Source of the DNA: CAWKAV01 sp963847735
GTDB taxonomy: Bacteria; Desulfobacterota; Desulfuromonadia; Desulfuromonadales; BM103
Direction: 5' to 3'
DNA length: 64,000 nt
Assembly (NCBI GenBank): GCA_963847735.1
Contig: CAWKAV010000010.1
Coordinates: 40,435-104,434 of the forward strand
Shown: piece after piece, positions 45,129 to 54,592 of the stretch
Numbering within the stretch: position 1 is the first letter of the stretch
Layout of the letters: the number at the start of each line of letters is the position of its first letter
The notes under the pieces: generated by a model
Database searches by the model: none
Seen by the model: only the letters and a program-made list of their open reading frames with translations
Told to the model about the DNA's origin: nothing
Translations under genes and position numbers: made by a program

Positions 45129-46652
45129 TTATATTTTGGTGGCTGGTCTCAGAGGCTCGTAGGTGTCAAGTTGCAGGTGATCACGAGCCTGGGCAGGGAC
45201 ATGCGTCGTTAAATTGCTGTAGAGAACATGATCTTCTGTAATATCCGCAATCGTTGGGGTCCCCATCAACCGCATCACCATGGTCAATTCGTCTTTGAAA
45301 AGAGAGCACATCCTCTCAATTCCAGCCTGGCCGTAAGATGCAAGGCTATAGAGAACCGGGCGCCCAATGCCAACCGCCGATGCGCCAAGGGCCAGGGCCT
45401 TAAAGATATCGCTGCCGCGTCGAATACCGCCATCCACAAACACTTCGAAACGAGACCGCCAGTTCGCGTCATGTTTATTGAGTGCATCAATTGCTTCCGT
45501 CAAGATTTCAATTCCAGACCGGGCCGTATCTAATTGTCGGCCGCCATGATTTGACAGAACAACGCCTCCACAGCCTGTTTGGTATGTCATAACAGTGTCC
45601 AGTCCACAGGCAACGCCTTTTAGGATAATAGGCATGTTCGTGATGCTTTTTAGCCAGGTGATATCGTCCCAGCATAAGCTCGGGTCAATAAATTCACTGA
45701 TCGCCCTGGAAACACCCTCGCTACGGTTGACATCATCACCTTTTTGAACATCGGCATGCTTGGTGAATTTATTCCGCATATCTTTTTCCCGACGCCCCAG
45801 TTGTGGTGCGTCGACCGTAACAAATAATGCTTTTGCCCCTCCGCTCTCAAGCCTCTGGACATATTCTTTTGTGCGCTCCCTTTTTGCATTGACATACAAT
45901 TGAGCAAAGTGCACTTGACCTGGCTGGCGTACTTCCAGCATCTCATCCAAGGTGTAGGAGGATAAGGTGGGCAGCATATAGATGACACCGGTTTTGGCTG
46001 CCGCACGCGAAATAGCCAGTTCGCCGGCATCATCAGCCAGTTTGCCCAGTGCTGTTGCCGTGAAATAGAGTGGAAAAGAAGATTTCACCCCAAGTATGGA
46101 AGTTGTCAGGTCAATGTTTTTTACATTGACCAGGATGCGCGGCTTAAACCAGATACGCTGGAAAGCCGTATGGTTTTCGCGAAGCGTAATTTCATCATCG
46201 GCACCGGATGAATAGTAGCCCCAGCCTTCCTCCGTCATCGTGCGGGCTGCGACGTTCTCAAAATCAAAAGTATTCAACATGGCGTCAATTGGCGGCTTTT
46301 CCCACGGTTGATCCTGCTGAACATCGCTTGCAGTTGGTGCGGATGCTGGTTTCCGACCTCTGGAAGGAGGTTTCTCCTCCGCAGTGACGACATGCTTTTC
46401 CGGGTTGACCGTCGTTTCATCGAGGACGCCGACACAGGCTTCAGGGGAGAGGAGTCGTTGAACAATATCCTTGGGGTGCACATCATTGAACAGGTTGGAC
46501 ACGTCTTTCCCGGCATTATCCGTGATTATTTTGGATCCTCCGGGGTGTCCTTTATGAAAGATTGATAAATCGTAAACCTTGCCGTTTATTACAACCCAGC
46601 AATCGTCAGGAGAATTGTGCCGCTCAACTTCTTGCATTGCAATCTTTTGCAT
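45129..46652 (-). CDS. Flavocytochrome b2-like 2-hydroxyacid dehydrogenase
   Basis: 507 residues: an N-terminal cytochrome b5 domain (residues 1-80) with the haem motif HPGG at about residue 36 and a second His near 59, a linker, then an FMN-dependent alpha-hydroxyacid dehydrogenase domain ending in VVLSNHGGRQLD (catalytic His) and VFVDGGIRRGSDI. It should oxidise L-lactate or a related acid and pass electrons through the b5 haem. This fusion is best known from fungi (yeast CYB2). The following gene relic and repeats lie upstream. Confidence 0.9.
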   Translation of the reverse strand: MQKIAMQEVERHNSPDDCWVVINGKVYDLSIFHKGHPGGSKIITDNAGKDVSNLFNDVHPKDIVQRLLSPEACVGVLDETTVNPEKHVVTAEEKPPSRGRKPASAPTASDVQQDQPWEKPPIDAMLNTFDFENVAARTMTEEGWGYYSSGADDEITLRENHTAFQRIWFKPRILVNVKNIDLTTSILGVKSSFPLYFTATALGKLADDAGELAISRAAAKTGVIYMLPTLSSYTLDEMLEVRQPGQVHFAQLYVNAKRERTKEYVQRLESGGAKALFVTVDAPQLGRREKDMRNKFTKHADVQKGDDVNRSEGVSRAISEFIDPSLCWDDITWLKSITNMPIILKGVACGLDTVMTYQTGCGGVVLSNHGGRQLDTARSGIEILTEAIDALNKHDANWRSRFEVFVDGGIRRGSDIFKALALGASAVGIGRPVLYSLASYGQAGIERMCSLFKDELTMVMRLMGTPTIADITEDHVLYSNLTTHVPAQARDHLQLDTYEPLRPATKI

Positions 46653-46701
46653 TGTAGAAACCCTCAGCTAATTTTTTGATCGAAGAACGAAAGGAAAGTT
46701 C

Positions 46702-46958
46702 TCAATCTGACGGACTGGTTATCATGATGATACGAATGTCCCTTCCATTTGTACTCGCAGGACCTGTAATCAGACGATCATTGAAGAGACAGTAAGAAAT
46801 TTTATGAATCGTTGTTTTTTTGAATAGCCTATCAATTCGAGCCGTTGAGCTTTAACTCGCCGCAGTGCTGCATCGTCGTCTATTGCAACCGCGGCATCGG
46901 TTTCCCCGCCGTTCCTATGCGTACCTCCGGTCAGCATGCAGCCGACAACAGCGGTCAA
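46702..46958 (-). pseudogene. Glycerate 2-kinase (MOFRL) C-terminal relic
   Basis: One frame reads GGTHRNGGETDAAVAIDDDA, like the (T/G)DG(x)GETDAAGAIVD motif of type-2 glycerate kinases. About 40 codons later another frame gives FNDRLITGPASTNGRDIRI, like the closing LLITGPTGTNVxDL motif. Both lie on the minus strand in the correct order, ending at a stop at 46702. The N-terminal three quarters are absent and a frameshift lies near 46800. Remaining 46653-47094 shows no gene. Confidence 0.6.
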
Positions 46959-47094
46959 TCAAGTACAGCTGCACCTATCCTGTGTGCTTGCATTGTTCCA
47001 TCTCCCATGGAAAATATTTTATTATCCTACGTCAGAAATATGTAAAAGTAAAACCAGGTATCACGATATCGACCCTGCCCAAATCATCAAAAAA

Positions 47095-47196
47095 CAGCCA
47101 TAGCGCACCTGTTCCCGAAGCAGAAGCTTTCGCTTCACTCTCTGTGTCTTCGGACTGCGGAACATTTCGATTAAGTCCTGTATAAATGCAGTGGGA
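47095..47196 (-). repeat. Module B repeat with anticodon-arm remnant (copy d)
   Basis: CCCGAAGCAG, then a version of module B ending TAAATGCAGTGGGAT. The T-arm and hairpin are lacking; they are replaced by a GCCATAGCGCACCTG stretch also seen at 62272. Confidence 0.65.
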
Positions 47197-47411
47197 TGGT
47201 GGTTAAGCAGCTATGGCAACAGGGCAACTGTCTTAAGCCGGAGAAGTGGCAATAGGGGTGAGGCAATGTGTTACAAGTCTTAGGTGATGTGAGCAATAGT
47301 TGCAACACAGTAATAAAACTGTTCTGACAGGTGTTCCCCGGTTACTTTTAATCGTTCAACCTTAGAATCTGTCCCCGCTATTACTCCGGCCTGGCAGTCT
47401 TGGTTCCTAGG

Positions 47412-47879
47412 TTATTGTCGTGTCAATGTCATAACCCCATCTGTAGTAAAACACCCATAATTGTAGGAGGCGGCTTCATCTGTGATGGATTCGCTTTCAT
47501 AATATCCAGACGTGTAAATCTGTGTAAAAGGAAATACATAACATCCTAAAAGCGGTACGCAGCAGGTAATGTCGTCACCCTGGGTCATGTCCAAATCGGC
47601 AATCCAGCGGTTATCATTACCAGGGTATATGGAACCGGAAACCTGTCCTTGGGAAATGAGAACGTCACTCTCCCAGGTGCCAGAAAAGTTCTTTTTTTTC
47701 TGATTCGTGACAACCATGTAGACAGTCTGAGTGTTCCCACCATCGTTAGAGGTAAATGTGCCAACCCAGTCTCCGGTCAAGTCAGGAGGAGACCCGGATG
47801 AATCATTATCTCCCGCGCTGCCGCCGCAGCCGCCAAGAAAACAAACAAGAAATCCTAAAGTAAGTGCTAGATTTTTCAT
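47412..47879 (-). CDS. Lipoprotein of unknown function
   Basis: 155 residues with a lipoprotein signal (LVCFLGGCGG, lipobox Cys) and a Gly/Asp/Ser linker, then a beta-rich domain opening LTGDWVGTFTSNDGG and repeated CC/C motifs (ITCCVPLLGCYV). The lipocalin/avidin-like TGxWxGTF start is common among small outer-membrane lipoproteins. AGGACG lies 6 bases before the start at 47879. Confidence 0.75.
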   Translation of the reverse strand: MKNLALTLGFLVCFLGGCGGSAGDNDSSGSPPDLTGDWVGTFTSNDGGNTQTVYMVVTNQKKKNFSGTWESDVLISQGQVSGSIYPGNDNRWIADLDMTQGDDITCCVPLLGCYVFPFTQIYTSGYYESESITDEAASYNYGCFTTDGVMTLTRQ

Positions 47880-48529
47880 GGCAGCGTCCTGTCGTTGATA
47901 AATGTTATTAAAAACCAACCCCACTTCTTGCCGCACAGTAAAACGAATAACGAACCCCCCATGGTAATAGTAAAAATGTTGATTCAGTGAATGGCAATTT
48001 TAGCCGCGATACCATCTCAGAGGTTAACCTTTCAAGACAAAGAATGGAGCACACCAGTGGAATTTGTCCTTGGTGGCCCGGTCTGTGCCAACAGAAACTC
48101 GAGAGTATAGACCCACTGCATTCTGCTCTGCCTTCTGAGACGTCTTGAATTTTAATCCAATGTATTATCCTCTTATCACCTAATTGAGACCAGAGGTGCC
48201 GTTTGATTATATTTTCCCTACAGTCTGTCAACTTCTCTGCTTAAGCGCCACGCATTATCAGGCAAATCCAGCAGGTACAAACCCGCCTTATAACTCGTCC
48301 TGCATTGTTATGAAGGTTTAAAAATGACCGGCTCATGAATTTACTGGGCACCCTGCATCCTAGGTGACCAACCCCTAAATCCGTCCTGGCAGTCGTGACC
48401 TGTGGGACACATTATGCGCTCTCCCGGAATAGGAGGCCGTAATGATAGGACTTGAGATCAAAACGATCTTGAGGGGAAAAGGCGAACCCGGCTTTATTAA
48501 GCTGGCAAACTGCCAGCTCAGACGATTCG
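47880..48529. other. No supported gene
   Basis: About 650 bases. A 37-codon frame at 48442 with a GGAGG-like SD runs into the end of the permease gene and is not accepted. Otherwise nothing recognisable. Confidence 0.4.
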
Positions 48530-49633
48530 TCAGCCACCTCCCGGCACTTTTGTAACACTACAATCCGCACTTTCAGTTTTGCCGTTCGGACGATAATTCC
48601 AGAGGAGCAGACCGATTAGAACGAATGCCGAGGCAAGGAAGATCCATGACTCTTCTCCATGCTCGGCATGAGAAGCCCAGTCCAAGACATCGATTGACAA
48701 CCATTCATATATCCGATTGACGAACCAGCCGAAGACCAAAGAGCAGGTGGCAATAGCGGCGACATAAACAACAGTTGTTGCTTTTCCGAGGTGTTTGGCT
48801 ACAACGGTCATCGTTGCTGCATTTGTCGCAGGACCCGCAAGCAGGAAGACCAGTGCCGCACCTGGAGACAGACCTTTTAATACAAGCGCCGCCGCAATCG
48901 GGGTGGATGCACTGGCACAGATATATAGTGGAATGCCGATGATCAGCATAATGAGAAGGGAACTGTATTCTCCGCCAAGGTAGCGATCCACGAAGTCAAC
49001 CGGGACAAAATAAGAGATGATCCCGGCAATCAGAATCCCGAGCAGCAACCAGCCGCCAATATCTTTGAGCAAATCAGTGAACGCATAAATGACTCCGTCC
49101 TTGAGACGATGAAGAATGGGTTTCTTCTGAGTCAACAGAGTGCCCATGTCAGAATTTGCCGAGCAGCAACTTTCCCCTGTGTCGGCCTTAGACGCCACTT
49201 TCTGCTCAGGCAATAAATTGATCAATGAGCCGGTTGCCAGGGCAGTGATGAATGCGGAAATTGGGCGGATAATGGTCATGAGCGGGTCAAGCAACGCCCA
49301 GGTGATAGCGACAGAATCGATTCCAGTTTCAGGTACAGAGACGAGAAATGATGCCGTTGCACCTTTACTCGCTCCCTGTTTACGCAAGCCGATGGCTACC
49401 GGGATGACTCCGCAGGAGCAAAGCGGCAGGGGGACACCAAAAAGTGATGCTTTGAATACGGAACGAAAGCCATTTCCGCCTAGATGTTTAACGATGACTC
49501 TTTCTGGGATCAGGACTTTCAATAGTCCAGCAGCAAAGAAGCCAAAGAGGACAAACGGGGCCGCCTCTTTAAAGACTAGCCAGCATTCGCTTGCTATTCC
49601 GGTTAGTGCTTCGGTCATAAGGTGTCTGCTCAA
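48530..49633 (-). CDS. SO_0444-family Cu/Zn efflux permease (DUF318/ArsP type)
   Basis: 367 residues, eight or more spans in two halves. The first half has LPLCSCGVIPVAIGLRKQGA, the cysteine motif of this permease group; the second has ICASASTPIAAALVLKGLSPGAA and LLAGPATNAATM. A Cys pair (ESCCSANS) sits in the central loop. Together with the CadC-like repressor 5 bases upstream this is a standard metal-efflux pair. The metal is probably a divalent or thiophilic cation. Confidence 0.88.
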   Translation of the reverse strand: MSRHLMTEALTGIASECWLVFKEAAPFVLFGFFAAGLLKVLIPERVIVKHLGGNGFRSVFKASLFGVPLPLCSCGVIPVAIGLRKQGASKGATASFLVSVPETGIDSVAITWALLDPLMTIIRPISAFITALATGSLINLLPEQKVASKADTGESCCSANSDMGTLLTQKKPILHRLKDGVIYAFTDLLKDIGGWLLLGILIAGIISYFVPVDFVDRYLGGEYSSLLIMLIIGIPLYICASASTPIAAALVLKGLSPGAALVFLLAGPATNAATMTVVAKHLGKATTVVYVAAIATCSLVFGWFVNRIYEWLSIDVLDWASHAEHGEESWIFLASAFVLIGLLLWNYRPNGKTESADCSVTKVPGGG

Positions 49634-49638
49634 CGACT

Positions 49639-50004
49639 TCAGCCGTTGTTCAAATGCTCAAAAGTGTTTGATAAAACATCGCGTACATAATTGTCCGCGA
49701 TTGAATAATAGGCAATTTTCCCCTCTTTACGATAACGAACCAGCCCTTTGGTGCGCATTAGCCTGAGTTGGTGTGAGACCGCCGATGATGAAGTGTTCAG
49801 GATTGCGGCAAGATCACAAACACACAATTCAGTCGTGTTCAGCGCCTGTAAAATGCGAAGACGTGAGTTGTCGCCCAGCAAGCTGAACAGCTCCGCAGCC
49901 TCAGAGACTAAATACTCTCCAGGCATATTCTTTGTCGCTTGCTCGACCTGCTTCTGATGAATAACGTTAACCTGACAGCTTACTTGACAGATGTCTTCAC
50001 TCAT
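49639..50004 (-). CDS. ArsR/SmtB-family repressor, CadC-like
   Basis: 121 residues from 50004: an N-terminal CQVSC, then a winged helix (TSSSAVSHQLRLMRTKGLVRYRKEG is read in part) preceded by ELCVCDL. Two Cys groups (N-terminal plus CVC in the recognition-side helix) are the Cd/Pb/Zn site of CadC. It should repress the permease until metal arrives. An upstream GTG at 50040 is an alternative start; neither has a strong SD. The 180-base gap to 50221 must hold divergent promoters. Confidence 0.85.
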   Translation of the reverse strand: MSEDICQVSCQVNVIHQKQVEQATKNMPGEYLVSEAAELFSLLGDNSRLRILQALNTTELCVCDLAAILNTSSSAVSHQLRLMRTKGLVRYRKEGKIAYYSIADNYVRDVLSNTFEHLNNG

Positions 50005-50220
50005 AAGTGTCGCCACATTCTCACTTTCATATGTATTCACACGTTTTATTTTTACAGCCTTGCGCCCTCTCTGTCAAGGCGTAAGGCTTGGGTAAGAAAA
50101 TGCAAGTAACGATAAGCTTTTTAACCAATAACGAGCCGCTATCGCCATGACAGTCAAACTTAGGGAACAACACCAAGCTTTATTAATGAGGTTGACTTTT
50201 GTGCCTGAGTTTAAACTATA

Positions 50221-50556
50221 ATGCCGGCCATGATGCTGGTATTTAGAAAGTATTTGGGCCCCCTGGCTCTTTTGCTGGTGCTTGCCTTTTTTGTCGGAGT
50301 GGCCCTTCCGCCTGCCGTTTCGGCAGGTCAAGGTCAAATCGAGCAGTGTTGCGACAAGGACAACGCTCCCGAAGTGCCCGTTGATGATGGAGAGTGCTTC
50401 GACTGTAACTGTCTTGCATGTATTTACGTCATTCCTCCACAAGCTGATCAGATCAATGCTGTCACTCCCACGACCGTAACCTATTCTTGGTTCTATTCAG
50501 AAATGCCCCTCTCAGGATTCATCCGTTCTATCGATTACCCTCCTGAAACAGCCTGA
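50221..50556 (+). CDS. Small cysteine-rich exported protein
   Basis: 111 residues with a hydrophobic leader (PLALLLVLAFFVGVALPP) and six cysteines in the mature part (QCCDK, CFDCNCLAC). It is the first gene of the thiol-redox set and may be its substrate or a metal-binding partner. Family not recognised. A second Met three codons in is possible. Confidence 0.65.
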   Translation: MPAMMLVFRKYLGPLALLLVLAFFVGVALPPAVSAGQGQIEQCCDKDNAPEVPVDDGECFDCNCLACIYVIPPQADQINAVTPTTVTYSWFYSEMPLSGFIRSIDYPPETA

Positions 50557-50661
50557 TTTTAGCCTGTACCAAATAATGACTTTGCTTCGGCTTTTGTCTT
50601 GGAAATGGTGATTTCCCTGGGAGGAATAATCTGTCACCAGTCAGAGGCAGAAAGGTTCTTT

Positions 50662-51195
50662 ATGCGTAATTTGGTGTTAATTGTTGTTCTCGTGTTGGTT
50701 GGCGCCTCTGTCTACCTTCTTTCCACAAGCGGTTCACGTCCATCCAGCGAATTGTTCAAATCGGTGGCTGTTGGTGATATTGCGCCAGACTTCCAACTTG
50801 AAGATACACAAGGCAACCAGGTCTCTCTCTCAGATTTTCGCGGCAAGGTTGTCCTGGTTAACTTATGGGCAACCTGGTGCCCACCATGCATCGCAGAGAT
50901 GCCTTCGATGGAGAGACTCAACGAGATCATGGCCGGTGATGACTTTGTCATTCTGGCGGTCAATGCAGAAGAGAATGGTCGAAGCGTTGTGCCTGCCTTT
51001 TTGCAGAAGACGCCCTATACCTTTCCCATCCTTTATGATGACAAGGGTGTCGTTCAGAAACTTTACGGGGTGTTTAAGTTTCCAGAATCTTTCGTCATTC
51101 GAAAAGATGGGGTCGTTGCCGAGAAGATCATTGGTCCACTCGACTGGTCCAGCATTGAAACGATCACCTACCTCAAAAACCTGACCAAAGGATAA
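50662..51195 (+). CDS. tlpA: TlpA-type thiol:disulfide oxidoreductase
   Basis: 177 residues: an N-terminal membrane anchor, then a thioredoxin fold with the active site WATWCPPC at about residue 75 and a cis-Pro loop near KFPESFVI. It is kept reduced by the CcdA gene that starts 5 bases later and acts in the periplasm, as in cytochrome c maturation. The start at 50662 has AAAGG upstream. A longer frame from 50599 is unlikely. Confidence 0.9.
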   Translation: MRNLVLIVVLVLVGASVYLLSTSGSRPSSELFKSVAVGDIAPDFQLEDTQGNQVSLSDFRGKVVLVNLWATWCPPCIAEMPSMERLNEIMAGDDFVILAVNAEENGRSVVPAFLQKTPYTFPILYDDKGVVQKLYGVFKFPESFVIRKDGVVAEKIIGPLDWSSIETITYLKNLTKG

Positions 51196-51200
51196 TCAAA

Positions 51201-51950
51201 TTGCTGCAACAAACTGTCGAGATAACATATTGGCTTGCGTTTACCGCCGGGGTTCTATCGTTTGCTTCCCCTTGCGTGTTGCCACTGATCCCCTCGTATC
51301 TGACCTACATTACCGGGCTTTCTTTCAGTCAGCTTGATGAAACACATCCTACCGCCAAGATCCGCCTGACGGTACTACGCCACTCCCTGTGCTTCATTGC
51401 GGGGTTTTCAGTTGTTTTCATTCTGCTCGGTGCTATCGCAGGCATCGCTTCCAGTCAGATTGAAGCCTACCTGCGTGAAGGGCTGGAATGGGTTGAAAAG
51501 ATCGGTGGATTGCTGATTCTCCTGTTCGGCATTCATATGACCGGCTTGTTTCATTTTGGCGTCCTGCTCGGCGATAAAAGGGTCCATCTTCAGAAAAAAC
51601 CAAGCGGTTTTATCGGAACTTTCGTGGTTGGTCTCGCCTTTGCGGCGGGGTGGACCCCCTGCATAGGCCCTATTCTCGCCTCGATTCTGGTGGTGGCAGC
51701 CTCTTCCGGTCAGGTTGGTGAAGGTGTCGGGTTGCTGACGACCTATTCCCTGGGGCTGGGTGTTCCTTTCTTGCTTTCTGGCCTGCTCTTTCACCAATTC
51801 CTGTCCGCGTTCAAACGGTTCCGCAAGTACATCCGTCTGATCGAAATCTGCACCGGCGTGATGCTGATCGCCGTCGGGATCATGCTCATGTCCAATATCT
51901 TGGGGGAAATCACCATGTTTTTCTACCAGTGGGTTCCAGTTCGAGGGTAA
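51201..51950 (+). CDS. ccdA: CcdA-type thiol-reductant transporter
   Basis: 249 residues, six spans, with the cysteines in SFASPCVLPLIPSYL (span 1) and WTPCIGPIL (span 4). It moves electrons from cytoplasmic thioredoxin to TlpA-like proteins. The start is TTG, unusual, immediately after the tlpA stop and consistent with translational coupling. Confidence 0.9.
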   Translation: MLQQTVEITYWLAFTAGVLSFASPCVLPLIPSYLTYITGLSFSQLDETHPTAKIRLTVLRHSLCFIAGFSVVFILLGAIAGIASSQIEAYLREGLEWVEKIGGLLILLFGIHMTGLFHFGVLLGDKRVHLQKKPSGFIGTFVVGLAFAAGWTPCIGPILASILVVAASSGQVGEGVGLLTTYSLGLGVPFLLSGLLFHQFLSAFKRFRKYIRLIEICTGVMLIAVGIMLMSNILGEITMFFYQWVPVRG

Positions 51951-52024
51951 TCCCTTTATGAAACGCAACCCCCTTTCCCAAGATATTTGTGCCAACCAGC
52001 TCTTTAATCTGGAGGTTTTTAGAT

Positions 52025-52465
52025 ATGTCTCAATCTGGCCAGTCGGTCAAAACTAACTGGACGCTGCTTTTCCTGTGTTGGCTTCTAGTCAGCGTGTCAA
52101 TTACGATAAGTGTCTTTTTCAGCTCTGTTTTGGAGTATGAACCCTGTGTCCTGTGCTGGTATCAGAGGATATGTTTGTTTCCTTTGATCCTGATTTTAGC
52201 GGCCGGACTTCTCCCTGCTTTTGATAAAAGCGTTATCAAGTTTGCTCTCCCTCTTGCAATAGTCGGCGGGCTGACGGCCTTTTATCATACCTTGCTGTAC
52301 GGCGGGATCATTCCAGAGAGCATCCAGCCCTGTTCGAAGGGCGTTTCATGTACGGAAAAATACATTGAGCTGTTTGGTTTTGTGTCGATACCAATGCTTT
52401 CTTTTTTCGCATTCTCAATAATCGTAGCAATATTGTTTGTACTGAAGAGGAGAACATCGAAATGA
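52025..52465 (+). CDS. DsbB/BdbC-type disulfide-generating membrane protein
   Basis: 146 residues with four spans, a CVLCW pair in the first loop and a second Cys pair (CSKGVSC) in the second. It should pass electrons from the neighbouring DsbA-type protein to quinone. GGAGG precedes the start at 52025. Its stop overlaps the next start by 4 bases (ATGA). Confidence 0.9.
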   Translation: MSQSGQSVKTNWTLLFLCWLLVSVSITISVFFSSVLEYEPCVLCWYQRICLFPLILILAAGLLPAFDKSVIKFALPLAIVGGLTAFYHTLLYGGIIPESIQPCSKGVSCTEKYIELFGFVSIPMLSFFAFSIIVAILFVLKRRTSK

Positions 52466-53115
52466 AATACGCACTTGTAGGAACGGCATGTCTTATACTG
52501 GTTTTAGCCTTTGTATTCGGCAGCTCTTATTATAAAGGACAACAGGCTGAAAAATTTGGTTTTATGGCCGAAAAAAACGCCGAGCTTTTCGTCAGAGACC
52601 ATTCTCCGATACTTGGCAGCGATGATGCGAAAGTCTTTGTCGTAGAGTTCATGGACCCTGCCTGTGAAACCTGCGCCGCCTTTGCTCCGTTTATCAAACA
52701 GATCATGGCCGCCAATCCAGGCAAAATCAAACTGGTTTTGCGCTACGCCCCTTTTCATGATGGCGCTGATACTTTTGTCAAGATTCTTGAGGCTGCCAGG
52801 ATGCAGGGGAAATACTGGGAAACCCTGGATGTCATGTTTAAATCACAGGGTGTCTGGGCCAGTCACCATAACTATCAGCCGCAAAGGTTGTGGGAGTTTT
52901 TGCCGCAGGCAGGGCTTGACGTTGAGCAAGTCAAGAAGGATATGCATGACCCCGCTATTGTAAAAATTATTGAACAGGACATGGCTGATGTAAAAGCCTT
53001 GAATGTTCAAAAAACTCCGGGGTACTTTGTCAATGGGAAACCTCTTCAAGTCTTTGGCTACAAGCAATTATATCAATTGATACAATCTGAACTTGATGCG
53101 CAATATCCGAAATAA
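52462..53115 (+). CDS. DsbA-family thiol-disulfide oxidoreductase
   Basis: 217 residues with a membrane anchor and a thioredoxin-like domain with CETC at about residue 71 and a cis-Pro loop (KTPGYFVNGK). The membrane-anchored form and the DsbB/BdbC partner make an oxidising pair (BdbC/BdbD-like). Terminator at 53198 closes the operon. Confidence 0.88.
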   Translation: MKYALVGTACLILVLAFVFGSSYYKGQQAEKFGFMAEKNAELFVRDHSPILGSDDAKVFVVEFMDPACETCAAFAPFIKQIMAANPGKIKLVLRYAPFHDGADTFVKILEAARMQGKYWETLDVMFKSQGVWASHHNYQPQRLWEFLPQAGLDVEQVKKDMHDPAIVKIIEQDMADVKALNVQKTPGYFVNGKPLQVFGYKQLYQLIQSELDAQYPK

Positions 53116-53197
53116 GCGTCGCGTCAGAGACATGCCATGTTTCAAGAGCAGAGGGCGGAAGGTCTAAATCCTGTCACTCCGGCCTGTATTTACATGA

Positions 53198-53227
53198 GAG
53201 CGCCCTCGGGAAGGGCGCTCTTTTTTT
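53198..53227 (+). terminator. Rho-independent terminator
   Basis: GAGCGCCC/GGGCGCTC stem (53198-53205, 53213-53220), then seven T. Ends the tlpA-ccdA-dsbB-dsbA set. Confidence 0.9.
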
Positions 53228-53333
53228 ATAAATCCTGACATTCAAGTATTGCTTAAAGGCCGAGTAAGCGCCAAGCGTTTACTGGCATTGAGGTTCCCCC
53301 GTTGGCTGGGATTGCCAGAGGTCAGTTGAGCAG

Positions 53334-53385
53334 TCCGATCCAGGACCGGTCCTGAGGTGAAAACTGGCGGGGTGAGGGGAGGCAG
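53334..53385 (+). repeat. Module D dispersed repeat (copy 1)
   Basis: GACCGGTCCTGAGG then GGGGTGAGGGGAGGCAG; shared in order with 55757-55812 and 58241-58299, more diverged than those two. Confidence 0.5.
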
Positions 53386-53455
53386 TTCGTGGAAAGGGAA
53401 GAGCTCCAATCGGGGAGGCTGGGGCCGCTAAGACTTGGCAGAAATGTCACATTGA

Positions 53456-54209
53456 CTACACGTCATGTACGGTTGCAACATTCTTCGCGATCTCCGTAAG
53501 GGGGGCCTCCCACGTTCCACAGCATCCACCCCACATGTCAATGTGTGGGTAGCGTTTTGCTAACGCCCCTATCTGCTCTCCTAATTCAATCGGGTCGCCA
53601 TCTTCCAGGTGGCCAAGTTTGCAGCCCAGACGAAATCGACATTTTCTGCTTTGAGAGTTGCGAGTTGTATGCTGTGGTAGTCTTCCGATTCTTCTGTAGT
53701 GATCGTCTTGTTTAACGAGTAGGCATCACCTCTGGGGCCCACAATTCCGACATAAAGTATCCTGGGAATCTGTCCTGTATATGGCTTTGCTACATCTCGA
53801 AGAAACTCAATCGATCGGTGCTGCATCTCCGTCAAGCCATCGTGCGAGTATCCTAGTCGTTGAGCCCAATCAGGGCTTGCCCTGTAATCAAGGCCCCCAT
53901 GAGCGCAGAGAGTCCACTCTGGGCGACCGTATCAAGGTATTTCTGAAACATCAGCTCCAGGTCCTGCGTTGCCTTTGGATTGTCAAGTAGCGGATACATG
54001 GCAAAATGTGGTAGTTCGTGACCAAACTTATACATGATCTCTGTCTCTGTCCCACCTTCGGTAATGTAGTAAACACCACTTTTCTGCTCAGGGAATAACT
54101 TCATCATCTCTGCCTTATCATTGAAAGTGAAAGTTTTCTCGAAGGAATCCTCAGTAAAAAACATGTCGCAATTGATAACTATTTCAATCAGCTTTGACTC
54201 GTTGGCCAT
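53456..54209 (-). pseudogene. Homocysteine S-methyltransferase relic
   Basis: Minus-strand reading: YITEGGTETEIMYKFG and ELPHFAMYPLLD (N-terminal motif), a G-run at 53894-53898 where one base is missing, then in the next frame LDYRASPDWAQRLGYSHDGL, GIVGPRGDAYSL and ESEDYHSIQLATL, a junction near 53615, and in another frame HLEDGDPIELGEQIG and MWGGCCGTWEA with the zinc Cys pair. Order and motifs fit homocysteine S-methyltransferases (MmuM/BHMT family). A frameshift and an internal deletion that removes the first zinc Cys make it non-functional. Confidence 0.8.
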
Positions 54210-54345
54210 ACACACCATATTTAGCCGCCATGAACATTTCAGGATTGGTGCGGGCTCGCCCCAGAGGTGCGCCGGAGACAAACCCCACCCCGGAGCACCT
54301 CAACGCGCCCTTCCCGAAACCACTAATTTGTCAGTGAGAGAGGCC

Positions 54346-54400
54346 TTCGAACCAGCGACCCCCTGCTCTCGAAGCAGTCAGATTCGCTCTGTTGCTCTCA
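54346..54400 (-). repeat. tRNA-Pro 3'-half relic (copy e, no hairpin)
   Basis: TTCGAACCAGCGACCCCCTG then CTCTCGAAGCAG: the T-loop, T-stem, variable loop and anticodon arm of the family; the acceptor strand and terminator are missing. Confidence 0.6.
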
Positions 54401-54592
54401 CGTACCAGCAGGTAACGTATCACAATAGCTTCTTTGGGAATGGCTAAGGCCCGCCCCGACTCGGGATGAACTTTAGGCAGGTTTTGATGGCTAAATTGCC
54501 CCAACAAAAGATGTGTGTGCTAAATTATTATTCAGGGTTGATATACGGTCATGGAATTTTCCGGATGCTGGGACTAAAACAGAGGTGGGATA

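Noticed and set aside
48442..48555. 37-codon frame with an SD-like GGAGG
   Set aside because: It ends inside the permease gene on the opposite strand and has no recognisable feature.
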